This document shows positions 1 through 8,041 of a stretch of DNA of 64,000 bases, in pieces. The stretch spans positions 496,001-560,000 of the forward strand of contig CAVQOG010000008.1 of assembly GCA_963714375.1 (NCBI GenBank), read 5' to 3'. The notes beneath the pieces were generated by a model. The model searched no databases and was not told where the DNA came from. It saw only the letters and a list, made by a program, of their open reading frames with translations. The stretch is from UBA5794 sp963714375 (GTDB lineage: Bacteria; Actinomycetota; Acidimicrobiia; Spongiisociales; UBA5794). The position numbers were made by a program, and so were the translations under genes. Every line of letters begins with the position of its first letter. Within the stretch, counting starts at the first letter, position 1.

Positions 1-2
1 CT

Positions 3-101
3 TCCGAGAAGTTCGGGATATGGGGAGCGATGTCAGAACGTGAACGGCGCAAGATCCGCCGAGAGCGCCAGGTTGCTGTCCGCCGCAGACAGGCTGGCTG
101 A
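3..101 (+). CDS. WhiB-family transcriptional regulator, C-terminal end (partial at window edge)
   Basis: An open frame enters from the left edge and stops with TGA at 99-101, giving 32 residues. It contains G-I-W-G-A-M-S-E-R-E-R-R followed by a run of Arg and Lys. This matches the G-[VI]-W-G-G turn and basic DNA-binding tail that close WhiB iron-sulfur regulators. The second Gly of the usual GVWGG is Ala here. The four cluster cysteines would lie upstream, outside the window. The call rests on this C-terminal signature alone, so it is probable rather than certain. Too short and too close to the edge for a full assignment. Confidence 0.6.
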   Translation, partial: SEKFGIWGAMSERERRKIRRERQVAVRRRQAG

Positions 102-176
102 GTCGAAACCGAGTATCGCTCCTGATGCCACACGACCTGTGCCCGGTACTATTGCGATAGGTCGCCAAAGGAGCTG

Positions 177-1109
177 TTGTTGGTCGTCGTCATAGTTGTC
201 GTAATCCTTGTCCTCCTCGCTCTTATCGGGGTCGGATTCATGGTCATCCAATCTTCCGACGCAGGCCGCGCAGCCCGTGATCCGGAGTCTGACCCGACGG
301 TCGGATCGACAACGATCGGTCCGTCGGTTTCCCAGTTCCATGTCAGGGGGGAGACCGCCTCAGCCGTCTTCGATGTTCCGCTTGGTGAGTCTGAGGCTGG
401 CCAACACCTGATTGATCTGCTGTCGCTTGCAGCGGTTGAGTATGTTCGATCAAGGTCAGCTCAGGGCCTACCCCTTGACGGCGTACTCCGGATCGATGTG
501 TCGGCATTGCGGGGCGATAGGCCAGAGTCCATTGCCGTCGTTGAACTGCCATCGCCCGGTGTCCTGCCCGAGCCAGTCCACAGAGAGCGGACAGGTGGGA
601 GTCTCATTGCTGCCCTCAACGAGGTTGTTGCCGACTCATCTGTTTCGTCGAAGCCAGCAGAGGGTGACACCCTTCAACCAGTTGCGTCCTTTGTGGAGCT
701 GACCGGACCGTCTGAGGCTCGTCTTCGCATGGTTGGCGTCGACACGTCCACGATGTCCCTTGCTGAGTTGACGGACGGATTGCTGCGTGCTGGTGGCTAC
801 ACGGTGTCTGACTCAGACCGTACGATGACCACCGCTCCGGGTGCCTCGGTTCATACGGCAACGAAGCCCGGTGAACGGGTCGCTGTGGTGGTCTACCCGC
901 ACACGGATGGCGACTACCCCGAGGTCGGTGAGAAGGTGTTCGGAGAGGTTGCCGTGCTCGCAGGGCAAACCGATGCACAGCGAGTCATGCTTGTTTCCGA
1001 CAAGTTCGGCCCCTACTCGATGTACGAGCGCGAACGTCGCGACAAGCGCCTCGTGTTCGTCACCCGGGAGCGACTGCAGGCGTTTGTGGACTCCTTCGGG
1101 TTGAGCTGA
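177..1109 (+). CDS. Membrane-anchored protein of unknown function
   Basis: This 310-residue protein has one N-terminal hydrophobic segment (about residues 2-24, very rich in Val, Leu and Ile) with no lipobox, then a long soluble part that should be extracytoplasmic. No catalytic motif was recognised. The start is TTG: AAAGGAG lies at 167-173, and TTG codons at 177 and 180 are both possible, 180 having the better spacing. No ATG is available nearby. It sits between the whiB end and tatA, about 80 bases from tatA, so it may share envelope-related regulation, but nothing in the sequence shows that. Function unknown. Confidence 0.75.
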   Translation: MLVVVIVVVILVLLALIGVGFMVIQSSDAGRAARDPESDPTVGSTTIGPSVSQFHVRGETASAVFDVPLGESEAGQHLIDLLSLAAVEYVRSRSAQGLPLDGVLRIDVSALRGDRPESIAVVELPSPGVLPEPVHRERTGGSLIAALNEVVADSSVSSKPAEGDTLQPVASFVELTGPSEARLRMVGVDTSTMSLAELTDGLLRAGGYTVSDSDRTMTTAPGASVHTATKPGERVAVVVYPHTDGDYPEVGEKVFGEVAVLAGQTDAQRVMLVSDKFGPYSMYERERRDKRLVFVTRERLQAFVDSFGLS

Positions 1110-1189
1110 TCCTTTACGATCCTTGACCCAGTTCCTCAGCGCGTGACTACGGTTTTGCCCGACTACACTCACGTTTGAAAGGAGCCAGC

Positions 1190-1372
1190 ATGTTCAAAAA
1201 CATCGGGGGCCCAGAGCTCATCGTGATTCTTGTCGTGGTGCTGCTGCTCTTCGGTGCTGCAAAGCTCCCACAGCTCGCACGCTCCATCGGTGCTTCCGCA
1301 AAGGAGTTCCGCAAGGGCGTCGAAGAAGGCGCAGACGAAGCTGTCGACGACCAAGAGGACTCGGCTGTTTAG
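1190..1372 (+). CDS. tatA: Sec-independent protein translocase subunit TatA/E
   Basis: A 60-residue TatA-type protein: a short N-terminus, one transmembrane helix (about residues 9-24) ending in the conserved Phe-Gly hinge, then an amphipathic helix beginning AAKLPQLARSIG and an acidic tail. It forms the pore component of the twin-arginine export system in the cytoplasmic membrane. The ATG at 1190 is preceded by AAAGGAG at 1178-1184, which favours it over the upstream in-frame TTG at 1175. Placement just before sigE resembles actinobacterial loci that pair sigE and its anti-sigma gene with a tat gene. The single-domain length cannot separate TatA from TatE. Confidence 0.93.
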   Translation: MFKNIGGPELIVILVVVLLLFGAAKLPQLARSIGASAKEFRKGVEEGADEAVDDQEDSAV

Positions 1373-1397
1373 CCAGTCTCCTCTCGGACAGTTTTTA

Positions 1398-1423
1398 GGA
1401 ACCCTGTTGACGTCTTTGACGTT
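1398..1423 (+). promoter_or_regulatory. Probable ECF (SigE-type) promoter of sigE
   Basis: GGAACC at 1398-1403 and CGTT at 1420-1423 are separated by 16 bases. This matches the GGAAC-N16/17-CGTT consensus of SigE/SigH-class ECF promoters. A start site near 1430 would lie a few bases before sigE, so the sigma factor probably activates its own operon. Seen by eye, not tested. Confidence 0.55.
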
Positions 1424-1434
1424 GTGTCTTGTGA

Positions 1435-1953
1435 ATGGGGACCATGGCAGACAATCCAACGTTGTCGTGGGAAGATGTCGCTCAGCGGTACGGTCGAAAG
1501 ATCTACACGTTTGCGTATCGGCTCACGGGAAATCCTGACGACGCAGCAGATCTTGTTCAGGAAGTGCTTTTGCGCGTCCGCAAGGGGCTCTCGTCGTACA
1601 CCCCTGGGTCATTTGATGGGTGGCTGTGGAGAATCACTCGCAACGCCTTCCTCGACGGTGTGCGCAAGAAGAAGCGACGCCCCACCCAGCCCCTTCCTGA
1701 GGGTGACTACTCCACGCTCGGTGCCAGCCCGTCTCCTGATGAAGTACTGGCCTCAGTTCGGCTCTCAGACGATGTCCAAAGTGCACTACTGAAACTGCCG
1801 TACGAATTCCGCGAGGCGGTCGTGCTGTGCGACGTGGTCGGATTGACCTATGACGAGATCGCCGACGCGGCCGATGTGCCCGTGGGGACGGTGCGATCCC
1901 GTATTCATCGGGGACGATCGATGCTCAGGGGGTTGCTGACGTGGCCGGTATGA
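1435..1953 (+). CDS. sigE: ECF RNA polymerase sigma factor, SigE/RpoE type
   Basis: A 172-residue sigma-70 family member lacking region 1. Region 2 spans about residues 15-80 with the VQEVLLRV and FDGWLWRITRNAFLD core, and region 4 about residues 115-170 with LPYEFREAVVL and the helix-turn-helix YDEIADAADVPVGTVRSRIHRG. It directs RNA polymerase to envelope-stress genes. ATG at 1435 or at 1444 could start it. Its TGA overlaps the ATG of the next gene (ATGA), so sigma and anti-sigma are translationally coupled. A GGAACC-16-CGTT promoter upstream suggests autoregulation. The neighbours tatA, rseA and rseB all support an envelope-stress role. Confidence 0.92.
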   Translation: MGTMADNPTLSWEDVAQRYGRKIYTFAYRLTGNPDDAADLVQEVLLRVRKGLSSYTPGSFDGWLWRITRNAFLDGVRKKKRRPTQPLPEGDYSTLGASPSPDEVLASVRLSDDVQSALLKLPYEFREAVVLCDVVGLTYDEIADAADVPVGTVRSRIHRGRSMLRGLLTWPV

Positions 1954-2543
1954 CGCCGGAACGGGAGCACATCTCGATGCTCCTCTCGTGCTACCTCGAC
2001 GGGGAACTCACACCCTCCGAACTGCGTGAGGTTGTCGTGGCGCTCGAGTCCGATCTTGATGTGATCGCCGAGTTTCATGCCCTCAAGGAGACCCGCAGTG
2101 AGCTGCGGACCCTCCCGGTATTGAATATGCCGCTTGCACTGCTCCCGGGTGGACATCTTGGCGAGCAGCTCTCGGCGTATCTCGATGGTGAGCTCATTAC
2201 TCTCGAAATGCCCGTCGTGTCAGCGCACCTCGACTCGTGCCCTGACTGTCGCAGGGAGCTCGCAGACCTCGACCGCTCACGGACGGCCGTCCGAGCCCTT
2301 CCCGGGGTTGAACCTCCGATCTTTCTCGCCCCGAAGATCGAGGAGAAGAAGGCTCGGCGCGGACTTCGCACGGTGGCAGCGTTGGCCGCAGGAGCTGCTG
2401 CTGTAACCCTTGCATTTGCCGTGACGCCGCTCGGCGACTCGCCCAACCCTGCAGCGATATCGATCATCGATCTCGAGTCACGCCATACCGCTCGGGCGTC
2501 CACAGCGTTTGTCCCAACCGCGGTGTCGGTGAACGCACCATGA
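1950..2543 (+). CDS. rseA: Zinc-finger (ZAS) anti-sigma factor, RseA-like
   Basis: A membrane-anchored anti-sigma factor expected to hold SigE inactive. From ATG 1950 it has 197 residues: a cytoplasmic N-terminal half with two related segments (SCYLDGEL and SAYLDGEL), the zinc motif H93-x3-C97-x2-C100, one transmembrane helix near residues 142-162, and a short extracytoplasmic tail. The start overlaps the sigE stop (ATGA); an in-frame GTG at 1941 is the alternative. Its own stop overlaps the next gene's ATG. In ZAS proteins the His-Cys2 site can sense oxidation; that role here is inferred from the family. Confidence 0.88.
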   Translation: MTPEREHISMLLSCYLDGELTPSELREVVVALESDLDVIAEFHALKETRSELRTLPVLNMPLALLPGGHLGEQLSAYLDGELITLEMPVVSAHLDSCPDCRRELADLDRSRTAVRALPGVEPPIFLAPKIEEKKARRGLRTVAALAAGAAAVTLAFAVTPLGDSPNPAAISIIDLESRHTARASTAFVPTAVSVNAP

Positions 2544-3478
2544 TGGTTGCGCGCAGGATCGCAACTGTTGGAAGTACAGCAGTTCTCGCCGTTGGGCTGT
2601 TTGCCTCGACTGCCGCTGCTGGCGATCTCACCGAATACCTTGAGAGAGCGCAACAGTCCACGTACACCGCGAACCGACTCGTTGTGTCGATGTGGGATGG
2701 GGACACGAACGTGTCCTCCGAATTCGTAGAGCATTCTTCTGGCATGGAGATGGTTCGGGTCGATTCAATGTGGTCGATCGTCGGGAACGGTCGATCAGTG
2801 GTCGTCGGTGACGAACCCCAAGGTGTTGCGTTCGTGTCACATTCGGAACCGATCGAGACGGGCCGATACACGGTCGGTTCGGTCACCGACGTGACCCACA
2901 TGCGGAGGAACTGCCAGATCATCGAGGTGATGGAGGGCGACATCGTGAGGGCCAACATCGTCATCGACGAGCGAACCGGTGCACCACTCATCTCAGAGAC
3001 GCTGACCGACACGGGGAAGGTGTTTCGTCGGTCAAGCCTCCAGAATTTCAAGGCATACCGCACCTACGCCGCACCGATGGATTCGAACGGAATTGAATAT
3101 GAGGTGGTCATGCCGCTCGAGTCGGATCTCCTCCCGACATCCATCGCTGGATATCAGCTGGTTGACATCTTCCCGGCTCCTGGGGGGTCCGAACAGGGGT
3201 TCTACAGTGATGGCCTCTTTACCTTCTCGCTGTTTGCACTCTCGCGAGAGACCGACGTGTCGGGTTTTGAGAACGCAAGAGCCCTGGTCACGAGTACCGG
3301 CAGATATGAGCTCGCATCGGCGCCGGCAGATGTCCGTATCCATTGGCTTGCTGGGGAAACCCACTATGTGATCGTCGGGGATCTCCCACCGGACCACGCC
3401 ACCGACGTACTCGCCGAACTCCCAGCCCCGAGCTCCCGCTCGATGTTCACCCGTCTGTGGGAGAAGCTCTTCGGGTAG
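2540..3478 (+). CDS. rseB: RseB/MucB-like sigma-E regulatory protein, secreted
   Basis: A 312-residue exported protein with an N-terminal signal peptide (Arg-Arg then a hydrophobic core ending ASTAAAG, about residues 5-27). It has a LolA/RseB-like N-terminal half (LERAQQSTYTANRLVVSMWD) and a smaller C-terminal domain. RseB proteins bind the extracytoplasmic part of the anti-sigma factor and guard it from proteolysis. The gene overlaps rseA by ATGA and is third in sigE-rseA-rseB. Sequence resemblance is moderate; the assignment leans on the operon. ATGs at 2540 and 2543 are both possible. Confidence 0.75.
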   Translation: MMVARRIATVGSTAVLAVGLFASTAAAGDLTEYLERAQQSTYTANRLVVSMWDGDTNVSSEFVEHSSGMEMVRVDSMWSIVGNGRSVVVGDEPQGVAFVSHSEPIETGRYTVGSVTDVTHMRRNCQIIEVMEGDIVRANIVIDERTGAPLISETLTDTGKVFRRSSLQNFKAYRTYAAPMDSNGIEYEVVMPLESDLLPTSIAGYQLVDIFPAPGGSEQGFYSDGLFTFSLFALSRETDVSGFENARALVTSTGRYELASAPADVRIHWLAGETHYVIVGDLPPDHATDVLAELPAPSSRSMFTRLWEKLFG

Positions 3479-3489
3479 GACAATCATCA

Positions 3490-3569
3490 GACGTCAGACG
3501 TCAGACGTCGGACGTCAGAAAAATCCGACTTACTGATGACCGATAACCCATGACCGACAACGGCAAGCC
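3490..3569. repeat. Degenerate heptanucleotide repeat array A
   Basis: Four GACGTC(A/G) units at 3490-3517, then in a second phase GATGACC, GATAACC, CATGACC, GACAACG and GCAAGCC at 3535-3569. The array lies between the convergent ends of rseB and the acyl-CoA dehydrogenase gene. Confidence 0.85.
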
Positions 3570-3623
3570 AGAGACGAATCCCATTGAGCGGGCGGCGGCC
3601 CACAGCTCGCTTTCGGCGTTCGG

Positions 3624-3640
3624 AGCCGCAATTTGCGGCT
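3624..3640. terminator. Candidate bidirectional hairpin between convergent genes
   Basis: AGCCGCAA and TTGCGGCT form a perfect 8-bp stem around a single T between two converging genes. There is no clear T-tract, so a terminator role is only plausible. Confidence 0.35.
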
Positions 3641-3661
3641 GAAAGCTGAAAGCTGAAAGCT
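3638..3661. repeat. Heptanucleotide array A2 (GCTGAAA type)
   Basis: Three perfect tandem GCTGAAA units followed by GCT, again with period 7. The array runs up to the stop codon of the minus-strand acyl-CoA dehydrogenase gene. Its complement (TTTCAGC) matches the arrays at 4893-4934 and 37096-37123. Confidence 0.85.
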
Positions 3662-4860
3662 CACCTTCCTATTTCTCGGCGGGCGACGACCATCTTGTGG
3701 ACCTCATCGGGACCGTCGGCGAGGCGGAGCGTTCGCATGTTCGCCCACATCGACGCCAACGGTGTGTCGTCTGTCACGCCCATCCCACCATGGACCTGGA
3801 TTGCCTTGTCGATAACCCACAACGCTGCGTTGGGGGCTACCACCTTGATCGCGGACACCTCCGCTCGAGCCGCCCGATTGCCCTCCGTATCGATCAACCA
3901 CGCTGCCCGCATGACGAGGAGTCGGGCCTGATCGATCCGAAGTCGTGATTCTGCTATCCAGTCCTGCACGACGCCCTGGTCCGCAATCCGTTTCCCGAAT
4001 GCTTCTCGCGACTTGGCCCGTTCGACCATCATTGCGAGGGCGCGCTCCGCCTGACCGATCGCACGCATGCAGTGGTGGATACGTCCTGGTCCGAGCCTTG
4101 CCTGGGCGATCATGTAACCCTCGCCGGGCCCGGCTATGAGATTGGTAGCTGGGACCCTTACCTGGTCATAGTCGACCTCGGCGTGCCCGCCGCGGTGTCG
4201 ATAGCCGTATACGGGAAGGTCCCGGACGATCGTCACTCCCTCTGCAGCGGTGGGAACGAGGATCATTGAATACCGTTGTTTCGGCGGGGCATCCGGGTTG
4301 GTGACCCCCATCACGATCGCAACCTTCGAATCCCGCGATGCGGCACCGGAGGAAAACCATTTGCGGCCGTGGACGACATAGTCGTCGCCGTCCGGTGTGA
4401 TCGTGGCTTCGAGGTTGCGTGGGTCTGAGGATGCAACTGCAGGTTCGGTCATCCCGAAGTTTGATCGAATCTCACCTTCCAGTAGAGGAACGAGCCATTC
4501 CTGCTTCTGCGCTGGTGTTCCGAAGAGGTGGAGCACTTCCATGTTGCCGGTGTCGGGGGCCGCACAGTTCGTCGCTTCCGGTGCAAGCTCGATTGCTCGA
4601 CCCATGATCTCGGCAAGCGGCGCGTACTCGGCGTTGGACAGCCCAGCTCCGTATTCCTCGTCAGGAAGAAACAGATTCCACAATCCCTGCCGCTTCGCCT
4701 CGGCTTTGAGTCCGGCCATTTCGGAAGGTGCCTCAACGGGATCATGGCCCCATTCACTCCGTGCATGAATGACAGCTTCCGCCGGATAGACATGCTCATC
4801 CATGAAAGCGAGGAGGCGATTCTGATAGTCAAGCGAGCGCTGAGAGTGTGAGAAGTCCAT
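3661..4860 (-). CDS. Acyl-CoA dehydrogenase (ACAD10/11-FadE-like)
   Basis: A 399-residue flavoprotein expected to oxidise an acyl-CoA to the 2-enoyl-CoA and pass electrons to ETF. Visible family landmarks are the mid-domain stretch FGMTEPAVASSDPRN, the beta-domain HGRKWFSSGA, the C-terminal helical REAFGKRIADQGVVQDWIAE, and QVHGGMGVTDDTPLA near the end. The N-terminal region and the GYRHRGGHAEV segment fit the ACAD10/11 branch better than the short-chain enzymes; the true substrate cannot be read. ATG 4860 is chosen because TAGGCT lies 6 bases upstream, a leaderless arrangement. Monocistronic; converges on rseB. Confidence 0.93.
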   Translation of the reverse strand: MDFSHSQRSLDYQNRLLAFMDEHVYPAEAVIHARSEWGHDPVEAPSEMAGLKAEAKRQGLWNLFLPDEEYGAGLSNAEYAPLAEIMGRAIELAPEATNCAAPDTGNMEVLHLFGTPAQKQEWLVPLLEGEIRSNFGMTEPAVASSDPRNLEATITPDGDDYVVHGRKWFSSGAASRDSKVAIVMGVTNPDAPPKQRYSMILVPTAAEGVTIVRDLPVYGYRHRGGHAEVDYDQVRVPATNLIAGPGEGYMIAQARLGPGRIHHCMRAIGQAERALAMMVERAKSREAFGKRIADQGVVQDWIAESRLRIDQARLLVMRAAWLIDTEGNRAARAEVSAIKVVAPNAALWVIDKAIQVHGGMGVTDDTPLASMWANMRTLRLADGPDEVHKMVVARREIGR

Positions 4861-4866
4861 CCATGC

Positions 4867-4872
4867 AGCCTA
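4867..4872 (-). promoter_or_regulatory. -10 box TAGGCT, leaderless start of acyl-CoA dehydrogenase
   Basis: On the minus strand TAGGCT ends 6 bases before the ATG and no Shine-Dalgarno sequence is present, so transcription probably starts at or next to the start codon. Confidence 0.55.
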
Positions 4873-4892
4873 ATAGCGAGCTTCGCTCGCTC

Positions 4893-4934
4893 GGCTGCGG
4901 CTCACAGCTTTCGGCTTGCAGCTTTCAGCCGTGG
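4893..4934. repeat. Heptanucleotide array (GCTTTCA type)
   Basis: Period-7 units GCTCACA, GCTTTCG, GCTTGCA and GCTTTCA, preceded by a 7-bp hairpin AGCGAGC-TTC-GCTCGCT at 4875-4891. The array runs up to the phoU stop codon. GCTCACAGCTTTCGGCTT is shared exactly with the array at 37096-37123. Confidence 0.8.
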
Positions 4935-4935
4935 C

Positions 4936-5604
4936 TCAGATTCGATCCTCTGGCGCTTCGTCGTAGTGGTCGAGACGGTCGAGGGGCTGTACAAGGGATG
5001 TCAGCACATTCATCACATGTGCTGTCGTTCGCTTCAGGAACCTGAAGTAGAGGGCGCGCGCAACGGCGTAGGGGGCTGGCCCGTCGGAGTTGTATGACTC
5101 CTGGATACGGTCGTCGTAGTCACTGAGGAACCCGTCTGCCTTGCCGATGAGATGCTGGGCCTTCTCGGCATCCTTTTCGGAGAATGCTGCCGCGGCGTCG
5201 AGAATCAGCTGGGCAACGGCGTCGCGGTAGGTCTCAAGGTTCTCACGATCATCGGCCTCGTCGAAGTTGGCGCCATATTTGACGAGATCGTAGATGTTCT
5301 TGGCGTAGTCACCGACTCGCTCTGCGTCCTTCACGATTGATGCATACTGGAGGACAAGTGGAAGGTCGGCATTGTTGACAGCAGCGTGGACCATCAGGTG
5401 TCGCCGGACGTCACGCTGTGCCTGATTGATCTCTCTGTCGGTCGACTTCACCTCTCGCTTCGTCTCCTTCGATTTCCCGCCCCCGAAGAGGGCATCGCAC
5501 GCCGTCACGAACACGTCATGACCGTCCTCGAGCATCCCGACAAGGATGTCTTGGACGGCGTCGAGTCCGGACTGACTATTGCTTCTGAAGAAATCAAGAA
5601 CCAT
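4936..5604 (-). CDS. PhoU-domain phosphate uptake regulator
   Basis: A 222-residue all-helical protein with the PhoU metal-binding signature A-E-R-V-G-D-Y-A-K-N-I in its middle and a second helical half. PhoU proteins restrain phosphate uptake and signalling at the membrane. ATG 5604 (start MVLDFFRS) is preferred to the longer upstream frame because it follows AGGGA at a suitable distance and lies just 11 bases after the cotransporter gene. The two form an operon, so this PhoU probably controls the Na/phosphate cotransporter rather than a Pst system, none of which is visible here. Confidence 0.88.
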   Translation of the reverse strand: MVLDFFRSNSQSGLDAVQDILVGMLEDGHDVFVTACDALFGGGKSKETKREVKSTDREINQAQRDVRRHLMVHAAVNNADLPLVLQYASIVKDAERVGDYAKNIYDLVKYGANFDEADDRENLETYRDAVAQLILDAAAAFSEKDAEKAQHLIGKADGFLSDYDDRIQESYNSDGPAPYAVARALYFRFLKRTTAHVMNVLTSLVQPLDRLDHYDEAPEDRI

Positions 5605-5615
5605 GAGAATCCCTG

Positions 5616-6794
5616 CTAGCTGAGGACCAAAATACCCACAATGGGGATAAGAACAAAAACAATGAGTGTGTATGCAACTGCGATCCACTTTCTCTTCACT
5701 GCGATGTCCGCCAACTTTTCGGCGAGAATCACAGGTATGTATCTGAATTTGCGGACTGGATAGATGATCAGGATGCCCACCACGTTGAACAACAGATGCA
5801 CGAGGGCGATCGTCATGGCGTCGACCGAGGCGGCGGCAAGGGCGGCGATCAACGCAGTGACGGTGGTCCCGACATTGGCACCGAGCGTGATGGGATAAGC
5901 GTTTCTCACAAGCAAGAGACCTGACGCGACGAGTGGAACGATGATTGAGGTCGTGATGCTCGACGACTGGACGGCAAGGGTTACGACAACACCGACACCC
6001 ATTCCGACCAGACTGGATTTCTCGAGTGCTGCGTTGACCGATCGCTCGATCCTGTTGGCGATGAGGGTCTTCATGTTCTTGGTGATGTAGGTCAGGGTTA
6101 CGAAGATGATCGCGATCCCCACGACGATCAGAGCAATGGCGAGCGATGCACCACTACCGAAGAGGATTTCAACCAGATCACCGATCGTGGTGGCGCCCCA
6201 CGCAACGATGCCCTTGATTGGAGAGTCGAAGGTTGCGTTTGCCCCGCCAGGGAGGAGGCCAGCGAGCCACGCGGCCGTGTTCTGAAGGGGGTGGAAGACA
6301 AGTTCGATTGGCAGGAGGATCGCAACGGCGATCACGTTGAAGAAGTCGTGCATCGTTGCCGCCGAGAACGCCTTGCGGAATTCGTCGGTTTGTCGTGCGT
6401 GGGCAAGAGCGACGATCGTGTTCGTTACAGTCGTGCCGATGTTCGCCCCCATCACCATTGGCACGGCGACGTCCATAGGAAGCTGACCCGCACCAACGAG
6501 CGCGACGATCGTTGCTGTGGTGACAGATGAGGACTGGACGAGAACGGTTGCCAATATTCCAACGAAGAGGGCGGCGAGGGGGTTCGTGATGCCATCGAAC
6601 AGGCTTCCCGCTGAGTCTTCCCCAAGACCCTTGACGCCTGTCTCGAGCAGTTTGACGCCGACAAGGAACAGGTACAGCAGGGCAACGACGAGTGTGGCCC
6701 TGAGCCACGGAGGGGTCACCGTGGCGGGACCCGCGACAATGGGGGATTCGATCGGCTCGATCGGGTCAGGCGTGCCTGCGGGATCGTCTGTCAT
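5616..6794 (-). CDS. Na+/phosphate cotransporter, NptA/PNaS family
   Basis: A 392-residue integral membrane protein with about nine hydrophobic segments and two inverted PNaS repeats. Each repeat carries the hallmark Q-S-S-S-x-T-T (VLVQSSSVTTATIV near residue 82 and LAVQSSSITTSIIV near residue 268) that forms the sodium and phosphate site. The ANIGTTVTN and ANVGTTVTA segments repeat in the same way. It imports phosphate driven by sodium. It is the first gene of a two-gene operon with the PhoU-domain protein. A short cytoplasmic Pro/Glu-rich N-terminus precedes the first helix. Confidence 0.93.
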   Translation of the reverse strand: MTDDPAGTPDPIEPIESPIVAGPATVTPPWLRATLVVALLYLFLVGVKLLETGVKGLGEDSAGSLFDGITNPLAALFVGILATVLVQSSSVTTATIVALVGAGQLPMDVAVPMVMGANIGTTVTNTIVALAHARQTDEFRKAFSAATMHDFFNVIAVAILLPIELVFHPLQNTAAWLAGLLPGGANATFDSPIKGIVAWGATTIGDLVEILFGSGASLAIALIVVGIAIIFVTLTYITKNMKTLIANRIERSVNAALEKSSLVGMGVGVVVTLAVQSSSITTSIIVPLVASGLLLVRNAYPITLGANVGTTVTALIAALAAASVDAMTIALVHLLFNVVGILIIYPVRKFRYIPVILAEKLADIAVKRKWIAVAYTLIVFVLIPIVGILVLS

Positions 6795-6876
6795 CGTGTG
6801 TCAGAAGCCAATCTGTTTGCGCAACAATTCGCAAGCGAAAGCCTAGCGGTGGAGTGAGATCAGGATGCTCGTGAGA

Positions 6877-8037
6877 TCACTCGGAGGATTCGTCACCGAA
6901 TGCTGAGTCATCGAGCAGCACCCGCGCGTTCCAGCCGATCGGGTCAGATAGTTCGGCGAGCGATGGCATGTTGACGGGGTCTTCCCACACCCTGGCAAGG
7001 TTGTCCTCGCCCCAGCGCTCTACGACCTCGTCGCAGAACTGTGTTGCGTCTTTTGCACGCCAGCGTTCGAGTTCGAGTCCTGCGAATTCTTGGAGGAACT
7101 GCTCAGCCTTGTTTGGTTCCGTCCGTCTGCGATTGAACGCCTCTTCGATACGGTCGATCCCAGGGAGAAGTTCTGCTGCTGCGAGCCTCACGACGCGGTC
7201 TGCATAGCCCTCGACAAACGCGGTGAAGGCCTGGATTTCAGCGAGCCGTTCCGGATCCGACGAAGCCTTGAGGAGACCTGCTCCGTCTTCCTCCGCTCCG
7301 AACATTCGCTGCATTTCGGCCGGATCATTCATGGCAGACAGCTTCCCAAGCAGATCGGACATGTCGAGCTCCACGGTGTCGTAGAACGCCTGTACGAGCG
7401 TGACGAACCGACCGCGGAGCCATTCAACCGCCATGATGCGGTGGAAGGCGACCTCGTGGAGGGCACCCCACAGCCTGACCTGTCGGTGATCAACACCGTG
7501 GTCGATTGCAAAGTCGTCGAGGTTCGGAACGAGGAGGTAGGGGCGGTCGTGATCCATGGCAGGGATACCGGTGTCGAACTGCCCGAGGGCACGGTGTGCC
7601 ATGAAGCCCACCATCGTTCCCGCTTGGACGCCGAGAAGGGCAGGGCCGAGAGGGGCGAGCATCGAGCTCATCGAACCCATCGCTCCGAGGTCCGGCATGC
7701 CCGGAAGTTGATCGGGATCAGTCAGCGACGAGAGCTTCTCGCTGAGTGGTTCGACCAGGATTCTGAACGACTGCTGGTTCTCGGCTGCCCAGGTTGCTCG
7801 ATCGGTTGGATTGAGTTCACCGGTGGCGGGGGACGGAAGCGCTGTCACCGCCGAGATGCGAACTTCGGCAACATGTGCCAGCTCCCTGTATTCCTCAGCG
7901 ACTGCTGGGTCGATTGGTTGAGACGGTCCCGCGAGGCTCTTCGTCACCTCGCGGGCGAGATTCCAATTAACAGGGCCGGAGGACTGCAGCAGTTTGAACA
8001 GTTGTTCGAATATGCCTTCGTCTTCCATGCCGTACAT
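6877..8037 (-). CDS. Zincin-like putative metallohydrolase (DUF2342/Zincin_2 family)
   Basis: A 386-residue protein resembling the actinobacterial DUF2342 (putative hydrolase, F420-associated) family: Gly/Met-rich middle segment, then LVPNLDDFAIDHGVD and LWGALHEVAFHRIMA, then a long helical C-terminus. The catalytic-looking motif reads H-E-V-A-F-H, so the spacing is HExxxH rather than the textbook HExxH; whether it binds zinc is uncertain. It starts 4 bases after the htrA stop, so the two are cotranscribed, linking it to envelope proteolysis. ATG at 8037 or 8028 could serve. No signal peptide or transmembrane helix. Confidence 0.72.
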   Translation of the reverse strand: MYGMEDEGIFEQLFKLLQSSGPVNWNLAREVTKSLAGPSQPIDPAVAEEYRELAHVAEVRISAVTALPSPATGELNPTDRATWAAENQQSFRILVEPLSEKLSSLTDPDQLPGMPDLGAMGSMSSMLAPLGPALLGVQAGTMVGFMAHRALGQFDTGIPAMDHDRPYLLVPNLDDFAIDHGVDHRQVRLWGALHEVAFHRIMAVEWLRGRFVTLVQAFYDTVELDMSDLLGKLSAMNDPAEMQRMFGAEEDGAGLLKASSDPERLAEIQAFTAFVEGYADRVVRLAAAELLPGIDRIEEAFNRRRTEPNKAEQFLQEFAGLELERWRAKDATQFCDEVVERWGEDNLARVWEDPVNMPSLAELSDPIGWNARVLLDDSAFGDESSE

Positions 8038-8041
8038 GTGA

